Shown here: positions 1 through 10,060 of the stretch, piece after piece
Layout: every line of letters begins with the position of its first letter
How positions within the stretch are numbered: the stretch's first letter is position 1
Origin: Aquatica leii
Taxonomy: Eukaryota; Arthropoda; Insecta; Coleoptera; Lampyridae
Direction of reading: 5' to 3'
NCBI GenBank assembly: GCA_035610365.1
Contig: CM069439.1
Coordinates: 1,178,001-1,242,000, forward strand
DNA length: 64,000 nucleotides
The notes under the pieces: model-generated
Told to the model about the DNA's origin: nothing
The model's database searches: none
Seen by the model: only the letters and a program-made list of their open reading frames with translations
Made by a program: the position numbers and the translations under genes

Positions 1-2203
1 AGATTTTAGAAAGTGTTTAATTAGTATATAAAATATTATCAGTATAGAAAATAAATGGAATTCTATAGTAGGGTCTTGTACGGAAAATAATAAAATTATT
101 AACGCATTCCTTTGTAGTACGATATCTATAATGAATAAACGTTGTAGCAATATGATATTATTTTCGAGCTAAGTGTGTCTTGAATTAGAGAGAACATATA
201 TCATATCAAAGAGCTCATTGTCAAAATGGTCGTTAAAGGTTATCCAACGCAACTCGATATATTCAGCAATTGCCGGAGCTTTTCATTTACAGATGGAAGT
301 GAGGGGTTAAAATAAAGGTTAGCACTAACACGAGACCCTTGTTGGTGATCCCAAACGGAAATTAACCAATTTTCAGCTGAAGCAACCTTACAGCTCAAAA
401 TATAACTGTGTAGATAGTGACTAGAGAAAATATTCATTCTTATTCAACCGCGTGCATGTCTTATCAAAAGAGCTTTCTGTGTTTTTTTAAGCAAATCATT
501 AAAACTTTTGTACTCAAGTCTTATCTTTTATGAGACGGGCGTTTGCATCTAAATATACATTTTGTATTACTTACGCCTTTATTATACATTACATAAAGGT
601 AATAGCTGGGTCTTTATTGAAAAATTACACGAACATAAACTTAATAATGCTTATTAGACTATGTGCTTTAAGTTAATTACAAATCGACTCAAGTGTTAGA
701 AGTTAAATTTATTAAACGAGTAATAAACTGTGTACAATATTAAGAAAAAGATTTAAAAGCATTTAATTCTGTTTCAGTATTCAGATCGCTGACGAGACGG
801 TTTCAATAGTGAAATGGAAGGAGTCGAACATAAAACTTTAAACGTTACTCAAAATAAAGCTAGATGAAGTTAAAGCAAATAATTGCACTAAAACTTTACT
901 AATTTACTTTCTTATCTATAAGAATAATTTTCGAGCATGTACCAATTTTTGATTTACTACAACTTATCGCCAAGAAATTACCGTTTACGCACAGAACCTC
1001 AAGACGCCGTCTGCGCCGAAAAATAATAAATTAATTTCTAAAACTTAATTAAGCTTTTTTGCAATTAAAAACAATTTGCAACATTAAATTTTACGTTTGT
1101 AGCGAGCCAATTAAAAATAAATGTAAACGTGGTACGGTATGAGTCTTACGAGTGCTGTATTACATATTGATCTCATTAATACAATAGTGAACAGGAGCAT
1201 CTCAATTACTTCCTTTAAAGAATTTGACGCTATCGACTTTAGCATTAAAAAAAACTTAGCTTCAGCGTAATTAGGAACATTAAGTTTATTAAAAGGAATC
1301 ATTTGTGGAAAACCCAAACTGCAGTAAATTAGATGTTCTTAATGAAATAAATTTTCCGGTTGTTAAGTAAATGTACGCTCCTAATATTCTCTTGTTAAAG
1401 TAAAATGTTTTCTTAGGCAAATATTCTTATGGTTTATAAGAAAAATTATTAATACTTTTTCAATTACTTATTTTTTTAATCTAAAAATAATTATCATATT
1501 AATCTAAGCATAAAACTAAAATTTTACGACTAATATCTTTAATCAAAGTTTAAAAATCCTAATGAATTTAAAATTTAATTTTATATTAACGTTTTTGAAA
1601 TAATTACATTGCTTTAGAGTTTTTATATTTTATAGGTTTAGTGTGTAATACCGTTTCGTTTAATAGATAATAATAATCCTACGAGTAATTAATATATAAT
1701 ACAAAATTCGATTGTCTCAAAAATGATTTGATAAACAAACAAATAAAAATTTAATTTAAAAAAAATTAAAATAAAAGTATATACCATAAAAATGCTATTG
1801 GAAACAAAAACTTGATATGAAGAAAGTCACGAGATAATAATCTAATCGTTAAGAAACCAAATTTATCAGCGACGCGGTAACCAGTCCGGAAACCAAACTT
1901 TAAGATTGGAGCCAGTGTGGAAAGTGTAAATTAAATTGAGTCGGTTCTCATTTTGAACAAAAGGGCACTTTTTAGGGGTAGAAAGGCAAGTGGCGCAAAA
2001 TAAGACATTTCTTATTAAATTACCGTAGACGCATTTAAATTGCGATTTTTATTAATAAATATGTCAATTGATCGGTTATAACAACAGAATATTGTTCAAC
2101 TTTAAAATGATAACATTTTTATTTACATGAGAAATGTTCACCAAGAAAGTCTAATAAATACGATAATTAAAATCAAGCGTAGTATCATTTCAGTTAATGT
2201 TAA
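1..2203. other. AT-rich intergenic DNA, no gene seen
   Basis: Only short chance reading frames (65-68 codons) occur, none resembling a known domain. I see no tandem array, long inverted repeat or RNA gene. Runs of A and T dominate. Confidence 0.7.
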
Positions 2204-3420
2204 TTAAACAATTTCTACACCACTAGTGTTTGTAGTTTTCCTCATTACGTACGACACTCTTAGTATCAATAGCAGCATAGTTGCCTTTTGTAAGCCAAGA
2301 GAAACATAACGTGAGGGCTCAAACAGACTTAACGGTTGTCCTTTTGACAAGATGGACATAAAGTTAAACACTCTTTCGATTCCTAATGAGAGTCTTAAAT
2401 CAGTAATTATCAAGCTGATTGCGCTGAAAGTTCGTTCGCATTCAGCACTTGATTTTGAAAAGAACTTGATACACACCAGCAAGTCGCTCAATTCCGGACC
2501 GAATTCTTTGCTTGTACTTAATGAAGGTCTTCGTTATTCAGCTAAAAACGGTCAAAAAAAGTTGCAGCACCTCTGTTTCGTCCATCACTCGCATGCAAAG
2601 TGCCTCCTGCAAATTTTGATTTTCTAGTAGCGTTCAAAACTTCAGATTCAAAACGTCCAGGTTTGTCTACAACCGTCTCGAAAACCGAGGTGTAAATATT
2701 AATACTATGATGTGCCTCAATTATAGAAATGCCACGTTTTTGCAGTTTGAGAGATAAGTTTCTCAGTAAATAAATAAATAAAGAAACCAGCCTACAAAAG
2801 TTCAAGTTGTAGACAAACTCAACCGAGCTGAGAAGACGTGCACAACCACAATATACGGTTGTGTGATAATCATCACGTTTTTCGTATAATTCAGATTTCT
2901 ATAAGCAAATTGTATTGCTCGAATAGCTTCATATAAGCAACACAGACTGCGAAATTAAGAAAAACTAAAGCACTACAATTTATCGTTTATTAAAAATTAT
3001 TTTTTAATGCATTAATTGAGAGCGACGTTAAAATTTTAATGGCAATTCATTAATAAGCCGCCCGATTTAAAGAGCAATTTAAAATCGCTATGAAAGATGT
3101 ATTTCTATCGCTACAATTCAAGTAATTTGTCATAGAAATGGTTTTGAGTCAAGAATAGTGCCCATATAACAACCCTGCAGTTTTTGCATATCAATACTTG
3201 AGGCAAAATTCTCTTATGGTCGACATTTTCTTACCAAATTGTACACGGTACGAAACACGCGTTCAGTTGTTAGGTGGAACTCCTTTTGCTTGTTCGCAGC
3301 ATATTTTTTAAGATCGAAGCTTTTCGATTTTACCTTTTGAATGAGATTTTGAATTGACATGATCACGAAGTTTCTTTCTCAAAGAAACCTGTTGAATCAC
3401 CTTGTCTTTACCGTACTACT
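2204..3420 (-). pseudogene. hAT-like transposase remnant (KIAA1586/ZMYM-like group)
   Basis: Read on the minus strand from about 3420 down to 2204, pieces in different frames line up in the order of a hAT-type protein. First comes SLRKKLRDHVNSKSH (BED-like finger region, about 3350-3400), then ERVFRTVYNLVRK (about 3240), then LQKRGISIIEAHHS (about 2710-2760), and last the C-terminal dimerisation segment SSAECERTFSAISLIITDLR (about 2400-2460) followed by PLSLFEPSRYV. The ECERTFS motif is typical of the hAT C-terminal domain. Frameshifts and stops, especially between 2830 and 3200, make it non-functional. The last 95 codons (2204-2491) are still open. The group is inferred from remembered similarity to KIAA1586-like proteins. 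No terminal inverted repeats or 8-bp duplication were identified, so element limits are unknown. Confidence 0.72.
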
Positions 3421-3709
3421 CGACCTCTATCTTTGCCTATCGTTGCGAAAGGGTTTTTTGTTTGATTTTAAGAAAAGATTCATAACTAACATCTGTTAGT
3501 GTTTCCTTAAAATGATTCATCCATTTAGTGCTGCTTATGTTCACTATATTTCTTTTTCTTTTTTGATATATCTATATAACGTTGTGTTATTCTTCCACTT
3601 TAAGCTAGTCGTATTCTTTCTCTGCGTTATTTCGTTGGACTCTTAATCTAACCATTATTTCATTTTTTTACGCTTTTTTCGTTTAGGGTTTTATCTACGG
3701 CACACGCAA

Positions 3710-3721
3710 TACATCTATTTA
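3710..3721. repeat. Target-site duplication, left copy
   Basis: TACATCTATTTA, identical to 4315-4326. The LINE reading frame continues if the sequence between the two copies is skipped. Confidence 0.8.
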
Positions 3722-3763
3722 ACTGTAAATAGCTATAACGGCGGTAACACATTGAAATTCATT
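3721..3763. repeat. Inverted arm pairing with 3871-3913
   Basis: The sequence AGCTATAACGGCGGTAACAC (3731-3750) and its surroundings are the reverse complement of 3871-3913. About 29 consecutive bases match perfectly, with a looser match outside. The arm also pairs with copy B near 4211-4253. This makes a stem of about 40 bp around a roughly 107-bp loop at the left end of the retrozyme-like element. Confidence 0.9.
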
Positions 3764-3802
3764 TATCATCCGCAAAATTCAACTAATTTCAAATTTACCT
3801 TT

Positions 3803-3974
3803 AATGTTTTTACGTTGTAGTTTTATCCCACCGATTTATTCAAAACTGTTATGAATTTCGCGGGTGTTAAATCAATTTCAATGTGTTACCGCCGTTATAG
3901 CTTCTTACAGTTCTCTTTGTTACATTGTAAATCACACTATGACATGGCTCTGCCATCAAAAGCTTACTAATTGT
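3803..3974 (+). repeat. Direct repeat copy A of the 340-bp-spaced unit
   Basis: Matches 4141-4314 with about 16 substitutions and one 2-base indel over about 170 bp, at a constant offset of 340. Shared landmarks include TTTCGCGGGTGTTAAATCAA, GTGTTACCGCCGTTATAGCT and ACATTGTAAATC. This copy is followed by the unit's hammerhead-bearing part. Its own upstream part (about 3768-3802) is only loosely similar to 4110-4140 and has no hammerhead. Confidence 0.9.
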
Positions 3975-4048
3975 TATTTGTGTCATACTTAAATATAAAG
4001 CTAAAGAGTAGTCAATGCAATTGTGGGAATTACATTAAAGCGTGTTTC

Positions 4049-4092
4049 CTACTGCTGATGAGCCCCAAAAGGGCGAAACAGCCGTCCAGTAG
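4049..4092 (+). ncRNA. Type I hammerhead ribozyme
   Basis: All core elements occur in order. Stem I 5' strand is CTACTG (4049-4054). The core CTGATGA is at 4055-4061. Stem II pairs GCCC (4062-4065) with GGGC (4071-4074) around loop CAAAA. The core GAAA is at 4075-4078. Stem III is minimal, A4078-T4085 and C4079-G4084 closing loop AGCC. The cleavage triplet GTC is at 4084-4086. The stem I 3' strand is CAGTAG (4087-4092), a perfect 6-bp complement of the first strand. Predicted self-cleavage lies after C4086. A very short stem III is known in hammerheads of Penelope-like elements and retrozymes. Conserved bases are intact, so cleavage is plausible, but activity is inferred. Confidence 0.85.
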
Positions 4093-4140
4093 TTTACTCT
4101 GGTGGTATTTGCACAATTGGATTGACAAAGCTTTACCCCT

Positions 4141-4314
4141 AATGTCCTTTTACGTTGTGGTTTTATCCCGCAGATTTATTCAAAACTGTTTTACATTTCG
4201 CGGGTGTTAAATCAATTTCAACGTGTTACCGCCGTTATAGCTTCTTACAGTTATCTTTATTACATTGTAAATCGCACTGTGAGATGGCTCTGTAATCAAA
4301 CGCTTACTAATCGT
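4141..4314 (+). repeat. Direct repeat copy B of the 340-bp-spaced unit
   Basis: Second copy, downstream of the hammerhead. It ends exactly where the 12-bp flanking duplicate begins (4315), so the element terminates in the middle of what would be the next unit. Confidence 0.9.
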
Positions 4315-4326
4315 TACATCTATTTA
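4315..4326. repeat. Target-site duplication, right copy
   Basis: TACATCTATTTA, identical to 3710-3721. Confidence 0.8.
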
Positions 4327-4539
4327 GTTTACTCTATTCTTCTTCTGTTCTTGTATTCTGAATTATCTGCTGATTGTTTTTTGACTTTTCTTTTGTATGA
4401 TGACTTCTTTTCGTTTATCGTCTCAATTTTTTTATTTCTTTTTGTTTGTTTTTAAAATCATTTCAGCTACCATCCCATGTAACTATTGTTAATTTAAGCT
4501 TCTCTATAACTAAAACGTGGTCCCTACCTACTTCTGTTT

Positions 4540-5270
4540 CTTAGAACGACCTCACATCGGGTATTATTTTTTGTCGTTTTTTGTTTATCACGATGTGGTC
4601 TATCCTTTGCTCTGTCGTTCTCCTTGAGATTAGCCATGTTACCTTCTGCTGTGGCGCTGGCTATATACATATCCATGTATGCTGCCAAATTTTCCAGTCT
4701 CGTTCCATTGTTGTTTGTTTCGTTATGTAGAGTTTTTCCAGCTACTTTTCTCTAGTATTCTTCTTTTCACATCTTTGTATTAAAATCTCTCAAAAGGATG
4801 CTTGTATCGTGTTTTGGTATTTTTTTACAGATTTTATCATAAAACTCGTCCTTTTCTTCTTCATTAGCTGTCTTTGTTAGTGCATAAACATTTATAATGG
4901 TAAAATTAGCTATATTATATTTTAGTCTAATATATGAAATTCTCTTATTTATTATTTTGAATTGTATTAAATTCTTTCTCAATTTTTTACTTATTAAGAA
5001 GCTCGTTCTATTCTGTGCTATCTTATTTGCTACATAGCTATTATTTCTATTTTGTATTCTAATATTTATTTGGCAACTTCCTTTATTTTACTTTTAGCGA
5101 GCAATCTTCTTACAGACCCAGTTCCTATTCGTATTACCGCACCTTCCCTTTTTTTCCTTGATATTTCTATTCATTGCCTTGTCATCATATTTTTCCCTCT
5201 TTTATCAGTTTTTTCGCTCAGCTTTGGTGATTTTTCTCAGTTGTTCACTAAAGAACTTTGCCTTTTGTTA
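4540..5270 (-). pseudogene. LINE ORF2 endonuclease fragment
   Basis: The minus strand gives SVRRLLAKSKIKEVAK and ILEYKIEIIAM (about 5060-5140), equivalent to the N-terminal WNVRSL...KEVA...Y.IEIMAIQEIRW region of apurinic-like endonucleases. Next comes the 71-codon open frame 4982-4767 with ANFTIINVYALTKTANEEEK, DEFYDKICKKIPKHD and LLRDFNTKM. In functional relatives these read INVYAPTE and LGDFNAK. The usual GDFN is RDFN here, and the usual W of the first motif is lost, so the enzyme would be inactive. A further piece (NETNNNGTRLENLAAYM, about 4680-4720) matches the region after GDFNAK in this class. Confidence 0.72.
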
Positions 5271-5379
5271 ACAGTGCGTTTTTTGTCGTTTTTGATTCTG
5301 TTTTCCTAAATTTTCAAGCTCTTCTTTTCTATACATTTCCCTCTCCCCCCCCCTGCACAATTAAGTTGTTGTATCTAAA

Positions 5380-5885
5380 ATAAGCTGTATATACTTGTTG
5401 TTGTTTTGCATGATTTAAGTGGGAAATCGAGCTTTTCCTTTTTTTGGCACTTTTCTTATATAGTCTTCATTAATTCATATATATTTCTTTTTCAATTCTT
5501 TAGTTCTTTTAAATATTTTCATTATGTTGTTCCATGTTTGCAGCTTAACTGGTCTTTTTTATTTGGTTTGTAGGTACCCAGTTTTGTAATTTATTTTATA
5601 TCTATCTCTGGATTAATTTCTACATCCATTTCTCTCAGCACTCTCACCAATTGCGCCTGTTCGCTTCTGTCTGTATCAATCATTTAATATTTCCTCTACA
5701 ATGTTATTTTCTTTTATTTTCCTCTCAACTTTTTCTAATATTTCTCCTTCATCTTTAACCGTCTGCTTTAATTTTTGGTTTTCCTGTTCTAACTCATTTA
5801 TTGTCTTCGTGTTTTTGTTTAATTTTTCTTCTATTGCTGTTAATTGTATGCTTATTTTTGCAAAAATCCTTTTTATTTCTTCCAT
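5380..5885 (-). pseudogene. LINE ORF1 fragment, coiled coil plus RNA-binding tail
   Basis: The frame 5885-5676 (69 codons) begins MEEIKRIFAKISIQL and is a heptad-rich coiled coil (NELEQENQKLKQTVKDEG, then LEKVERKIKENNIV). This is the usual head of the ORF1 nucleic-acid-binding protein in this LINE class. After a frame change the minus strand gives WNNIMKIFKRTKELKK and INEDYIRKVPKK (about 5440-5530). That resembles the central domain where a lysine-rich INEDY/NNDY motif is found; the plus-strand copy at about 18999 has NDYTKQVREQR at the same place. ORF1 proteins bind element RNA and help form the retrotransposition particle. This copy is frameshifted. Opposite-strand frames here are shadows. 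Confidence 0.65.
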
Positions 5886-5890
5886 TTTTT

Positions 5891-6430
5891 CATATATTTG
5901 AACAAACCAAAACGTTGCTCAGCAATTGGCTGGCCTATCGATACAAACAAGTGGTTATCAGAAAGAACCAAATCGGCATAGCATGTCCCAGTTGAGTGCT
6001 TCCGTATGTGATGTAGTATTGTCATCGAGGAAAATTACGGTTTAAATCGATTCATTTTTGTTGGTAGGATTTGGTATTAATTGTTTTACTAGGCCATAAC
6101 AGCTCATAATGAACTAAACTTTTTTGATCCTACCAAACACAGAGCGCTTTTTTCCTGCCAAAACGACTATCTTTTGTATCGTTCAACCAACATTTCAGAT
6201 GTAGTTTTGCGCTGTTCTATCTCTCCTTCAGGTCATGTTGTACCCATCTTCCAAACTTCTAATTTTTTCTCATCTCTCGTAAGCAATTGGAAACAGCTTT
6301 TTTGGCGGTTTTCGTATTCCTAGTTTGCAATATAAAATCGTTACTTTTGAAACGTCGAAACTACCCTTCACACGCTTCTCGAAGTAATCGGTATGACTTA
6401 GTAGTAGTTTTTTTTAAATGAAAACCAAAA
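5891..6430 (-). pseudogene. mariner transposase remnant (Mos1/mellifera-like)
   Basis: On the minus strand the segment yields, in order, FQLLTRDEKK (about 6270), equivalent to the TGDEKW motif with the first catalytic aspartate still recognisable. Next is VIFLDDNTTSHT (about 6009-6047), equivalent to the HDNARPH motif carrying the second aspartate. Then come LVLSDNHLFVSIGQ and IAEQRFGLFKYMKK (about 5895-5985), equivalent to SPDLAPSDYHLFRS...F. The pieces are in different frames with stops, so the gene is dead. Mariner transposases cut and paste at TA sites. No terminal repeats were identified around it. The LINE ORF1 begins directly at its C-terminal end (about 5885), suggesting that one element inserted into the other. 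Confidence 0.75.
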
Positions 6431-8752
6431 ATTAATGCTGTCCGCGAATGTTCTTTATTTGGCACAAAGTTTGACATACTGAACACAGCACAACCATACT
6501 ATGCAAACACTTTTTCAAATTAACAATTGTGGGTGTTAGCTCTTGTTGATAAGACAACAAAATGGCATATATGTAAAATTTTTATACTCCACGCTGGATT
6601 GACACACCATCTGTTGTCTTAAATTTGCACTTAATACTTGTACTATACACCGTAAACAAAAATCAGTTTAAAAAGAAATTTAAATCTTTCCTAAAAAAAC
6701 AAATAAAAAATGGTACTTGGAAAAATACTTTTACAAAGTTAAAAAAAACTTAAATGATAGGAATAATGTAATTTTGCTTATTACATACGTATTTATTTTT
6801 AATAATTCAATTGTTTTCTGTGATGTTCCTGTTTTATATTATTTTTTTTTCACTTTGTATTTTGTTTGATATATTGCTTTACTTACTGCTATTTTTTTCG
6901 ATTATTTTTTTGCAGTACTTTTGGTTTTGTTTTAATTTTTTATTTTTTATTCCATTTCAGGATCACAACGAAAGTTACAAATAAAATTGTTTTAATTGAC
7001 AAATTGACGTTTATTTTGATGTATTTTTATTTTAATGTAATTATTACTTAATAATTATGTTTTGTTTAAATGTATGTAGTTTTTAGTTGTATATACTTCA
7101 CATAGTGTAATTACTCTGAGAAAAAAACTTCTGTTATATAACAGCTCTATTATAACAACCGTTCTTTAGATCATTGAAAGTTTATGAGTCGTAATTATAT
7201 TAAGGTTGTCGTTAAACCGTTTTTAATATAAAATCGATAATATTCATTGTATAAAAAAGACCAAAATATAAAAATCTACACTTTTAAGATAATAAAATAA
7301 CTAACACAAAAAGCGCCAATGAAAAGCTGCTGGTTATTAATTACAGGATGTAATAATTTTACTGTCGTTAAGTTTCTTTTGTTTTTTTTTTTGAAAATCA
7401 TGGTGTAGTTAACGGAATGCTACACTAAAGGTACAATATTTCTTAAGTTACATATTCTATTTTTATTTATTTAATTAATTTTAATTTTAGCGTTGGTAGA
7501 TTTTTACATAGTTAATCTCTAGTAATTATAAAACAAAATAATTTTTCAATTATCAATTTTGCACATTAAGCACAAGCTTGCTAAGCATACCCTCATGTTG
7601 ACACTAAGTGTAACAGAGGGAAGCATCATACTAATTGAATAAAATGTGTAACCGCTGAACCTACTATCAGAATTTGGTTTCTATGGTTTATTTCACCTGC
7701 AACCAAATAAATTATAAACCAAACAATTTTTATAATACTATGTCAATAATAAAACAAACATTTGTATTTTAAGTAAATTAGTGTAATTTATTGTTGTTTA
7801 AAGTGCACATTTTTTAAAAAAACATTTGCATAGATGAAAGTCACAAATAACTCCTGTAATTATAGGAAAAAGTGCTAGATTGATTTCCGGAGTGACGCAT
7901 TGTACTTAGAAACAATCAATGTTTATTAACTAATGGCTGACTTGCATTTATGCAAAAATTGATTAACGGTTTGGTAGTTTTAGGTAAATTAAATACAAAT
8001 TTAAACGAAAATTTATAAAACCACCGTAAATTTGCTCTATCACGTTTTCACAAACTAATTATCAGTATAATATAACCTTTTATTATGAAATTTATTAATT
8101 ATTTTAATAAACCAATAAATTAATACTTTTTCAGTTATTTGTTCTAGAAAATTAGTTTAGTCTACTACGTATGTATGTTTCATGTTCTTTCATTGTTTGG
8201 GAGGTGTTTTTAACATTTTTCAGTCAGTATATAGTTTAAGAAACTTTGAGTTGTTCAGTCAGTTTTATCATTTATAGGTTTTACTAAGGTGTATGTAATT
8301 GATTAATTATGTAAACTCAATATTTCTTGTTAAAAAAATTTAACAAAAAATTCAATTATTTGTTTTGTTTGTAATATGTCAAGCGTACGATCATTCTTTT
8401 GGTTTTAGCGAAATTAAAAAATGAAGCAAGTTTAAGTATATGTTGGTATACAAGAAACAATTCTTTTATAATTTTTTAGTGTTTATTGTTTTTCAAATGT
8501 AATATTTTTACAACCGAACGTTTTTTAAACGGACGTTTTTTATTTATTTTTAATAAATAAACGCACATTTGCGTTTTTAAGTTTTGTTTAAATATTTAAA
8601 TATTTTCTAAAAAGTAAGACACCAGAGTGTGAGCCATCAGCACATGTTTAAGCAAAAATATAAGATAGCATGTTTTCTATATGTTAATAATTTAATGAAA
8701 GTGATGTATACATACATATGTACCTATACACATAAACATATTACATACATTT
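6431..8752. other. AT-rich DNA, no gene seen
   Basis: Low-complexity AT-rich sequence with long T runs near 6840-6960. I found no recognisable protein fragment or repeat pair. The single 61-codon frame (6866-7051) is phenylalanine/isoleucine-rich, as expected from T-rich DNA. Confidence 0.65.
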
Positions 8753-10060
8753 TCATACAACAAAGTTAAAACATCGCTTAGTTTTTGCAAAAGTATTAAT
8801 GATTGCCTTCGGATTAATGATAATGTCTCGATGAATTGTCATACGCATTTCTTGTTGCGAAGGTACGTTTTGAGACGTTTTAATGTAGAGAAACTTTTTT
8901 CTACAGAAGTCGTTGTAACTGGAAGAATAGTTCATAAATGAATTAAAATATAAATATTTGGAAACATTCTCTTATCACAGGTCTTTAACGCGTATTATGA
9001 AAAAACGCTTTTACAACGATCATTTTATTTTTCAAAAATGCCTCTCACCTTCTAAATTGTTTTCGTTTGTTTTCACGAGGTTACTCGAATAAAATTCTGA
9101 GACAGGTTTTAATAATGAAAATTCTGAATAAATGACGTTGAATGGCCTTATCGATTTTAAAGATTTTAGATGTGTTAATCGTTCATTTAACGAAACTAGC
9201 AAATTGTCGACAAAAGGAGTCAACAAAGTGCGCCGATAATATTCTTTTAGATTACCCATTCGTATATTTACTATGTATCTTTGAGGTACTACCCGACGTG
9301 ACTAGGACGATTGTACACGAAACTTTTTGGCTATTTCAATGGATTTATTATAAATTTGACTAAACTCTTCGTCCGCACTTTGCCTAATTTTTGTTAAAAT
9401 TTAAAATATCTTGAATACTATTGAGAGCAAAAAATAAATCAAAACATTTTTGTCGTCGTGTAATTTTTTCTGCAACTTTCAAACAGACCATAAATCAAAA
9501 TGTGTAAGTAGCCTAGTGCAGAGATGTTGAATTTCTTGAATCATCATGATTTTGTAAATCTTCTACAGCGAGAACTATACACATCAAAGTATCTATCAAT
9601 AGCACAATAGAGCTATAGAATCCTGTCTTTTTACTCAACGTGTTTTACAATATTTTTTAACGTTGTAACTTTTCTAAGAGATTGCTTCAGTTTGTCCTGT
9701 TGAACTTTTGACTTCTTCCCCGATCTTTTAAAAACTGTACAAACTTTCTTAATCGTTCCAAAACTATTCCTAACAAATGTTACTTTTGAAGCGTTGTTTA
9801 GGTACAATTTGAAGTAGTAAAATGCGCAATGCGTGTAGACACTTCGGAAAAGTTTCACGTATCACAGCTTGTACACTTTTAGATGAATCCCGCATTGCTG
9901 CTGCTCCATCGTATCTTCGTCCTATCAACTACTTTAAATTTATTCTAAGAGAAGTTAAGGATTCTTTTAAAGTGCTGACCAAACCTAGTACTGAAGTATC
10001 GAACGAATTTCTGGTATATCCGAGGTCAGATACTATGTAAATATTGATACTAATGTCAAG
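8753..10060 (-). pseudogene. hAT-like transposase remnant (P52rIPK/DUF4371-like group)
   Basis: Minus-strand pieces in family order: LIGRRYDGAAAMRDSSKSVQ (about 9880-9940; relatives have GQGYDGA), then HCAFYYFKLYLNNASKV...VRNSFGTIKK (9631-9858; relatives have HC..H.LNL), then EYYRRTLLTPFVDNLLVSLN (9032-9259; relatives have YYRRS.Y.PF.D). The last piece is the C-terminus NVPSQQEMRMTIHRDIIINP ending FAKTKRCFNFVV (8753-8935; relatives have LALLNIHRDI...FA). Four open stretches of 60-75 codons survive but lie in different frames. The usual H of the HC..H motif is replaced by F/Y, and the ERSFS core near the C-terminus is eroded. The N-terminal zinc-finger part is not recognisable, though it may lie within 10061-11800. 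Confidence 0.78.

Larger units (their letters stand above)
3722..4314 (+). mobile_element. Retrozyme-like small element with hammerhead ribozyme
   Basis: A 593-bp insertion inside a LINE copy. It is flanked by the identical 12-mers TACATCTATTTA (3710-3721 and 4315-4326), read as a target-site duplication. Inside, a sequence recurs at a spacing of 340 bp (about 3803-3974 and 4141-4314, about 90% identical by hand alignment). The element is therefore about 1.7 units of a 340-bp monomer. The complete unit contains a type I hammerhead ribozyme core (4049-4092). It has no protein-coding capacity. Small, tandem, non-coding repeats of a few hundred bp with type I hammerheads and flanking duplications fit animal retrozymes, which spread through circular RNA with help from other elements' reverse transcriptases. 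The family assignment is inference. A satellite fragment or a Penelope-related terminal repeat are the alternatives. Confidence 0.68.
3430..5890 (-). mobile_element. APE-class LINE (non-LTR retrotransposon) remnant, interrupted
   Basis: A decayed non-LTR element read on the minus strand, 5' end near 5890. It has an ORF1-like coiled-coil protein (about 5380-5885), an apurinic-type endonuclease region (about 4540-5270), and basic post-endonuclease sequence that continues past an insertion at 3722-4314 to about 3430. If the insertion and one 12-bp duplicate are left out, the reading frame runs on across the junction (KLNRCIACAVDKTLNEKS), which supports both the LINE call and the insertion. Reverse transcriptase catalytic motifs are absent, so the copy lacks its 3' part. 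A second copy of apparently the same family lies at about 18640-19560 on the other strand. Confidence 0.72.

Noticed and set aside
5701..5995. Phenylalanine/serine-rich plus-strand frames (66 and 64 codons) resembling membrane proteins
   Set aside because: Antisense shadows of the LINE coiled-coil ORF1 and the mariner C-terminus.
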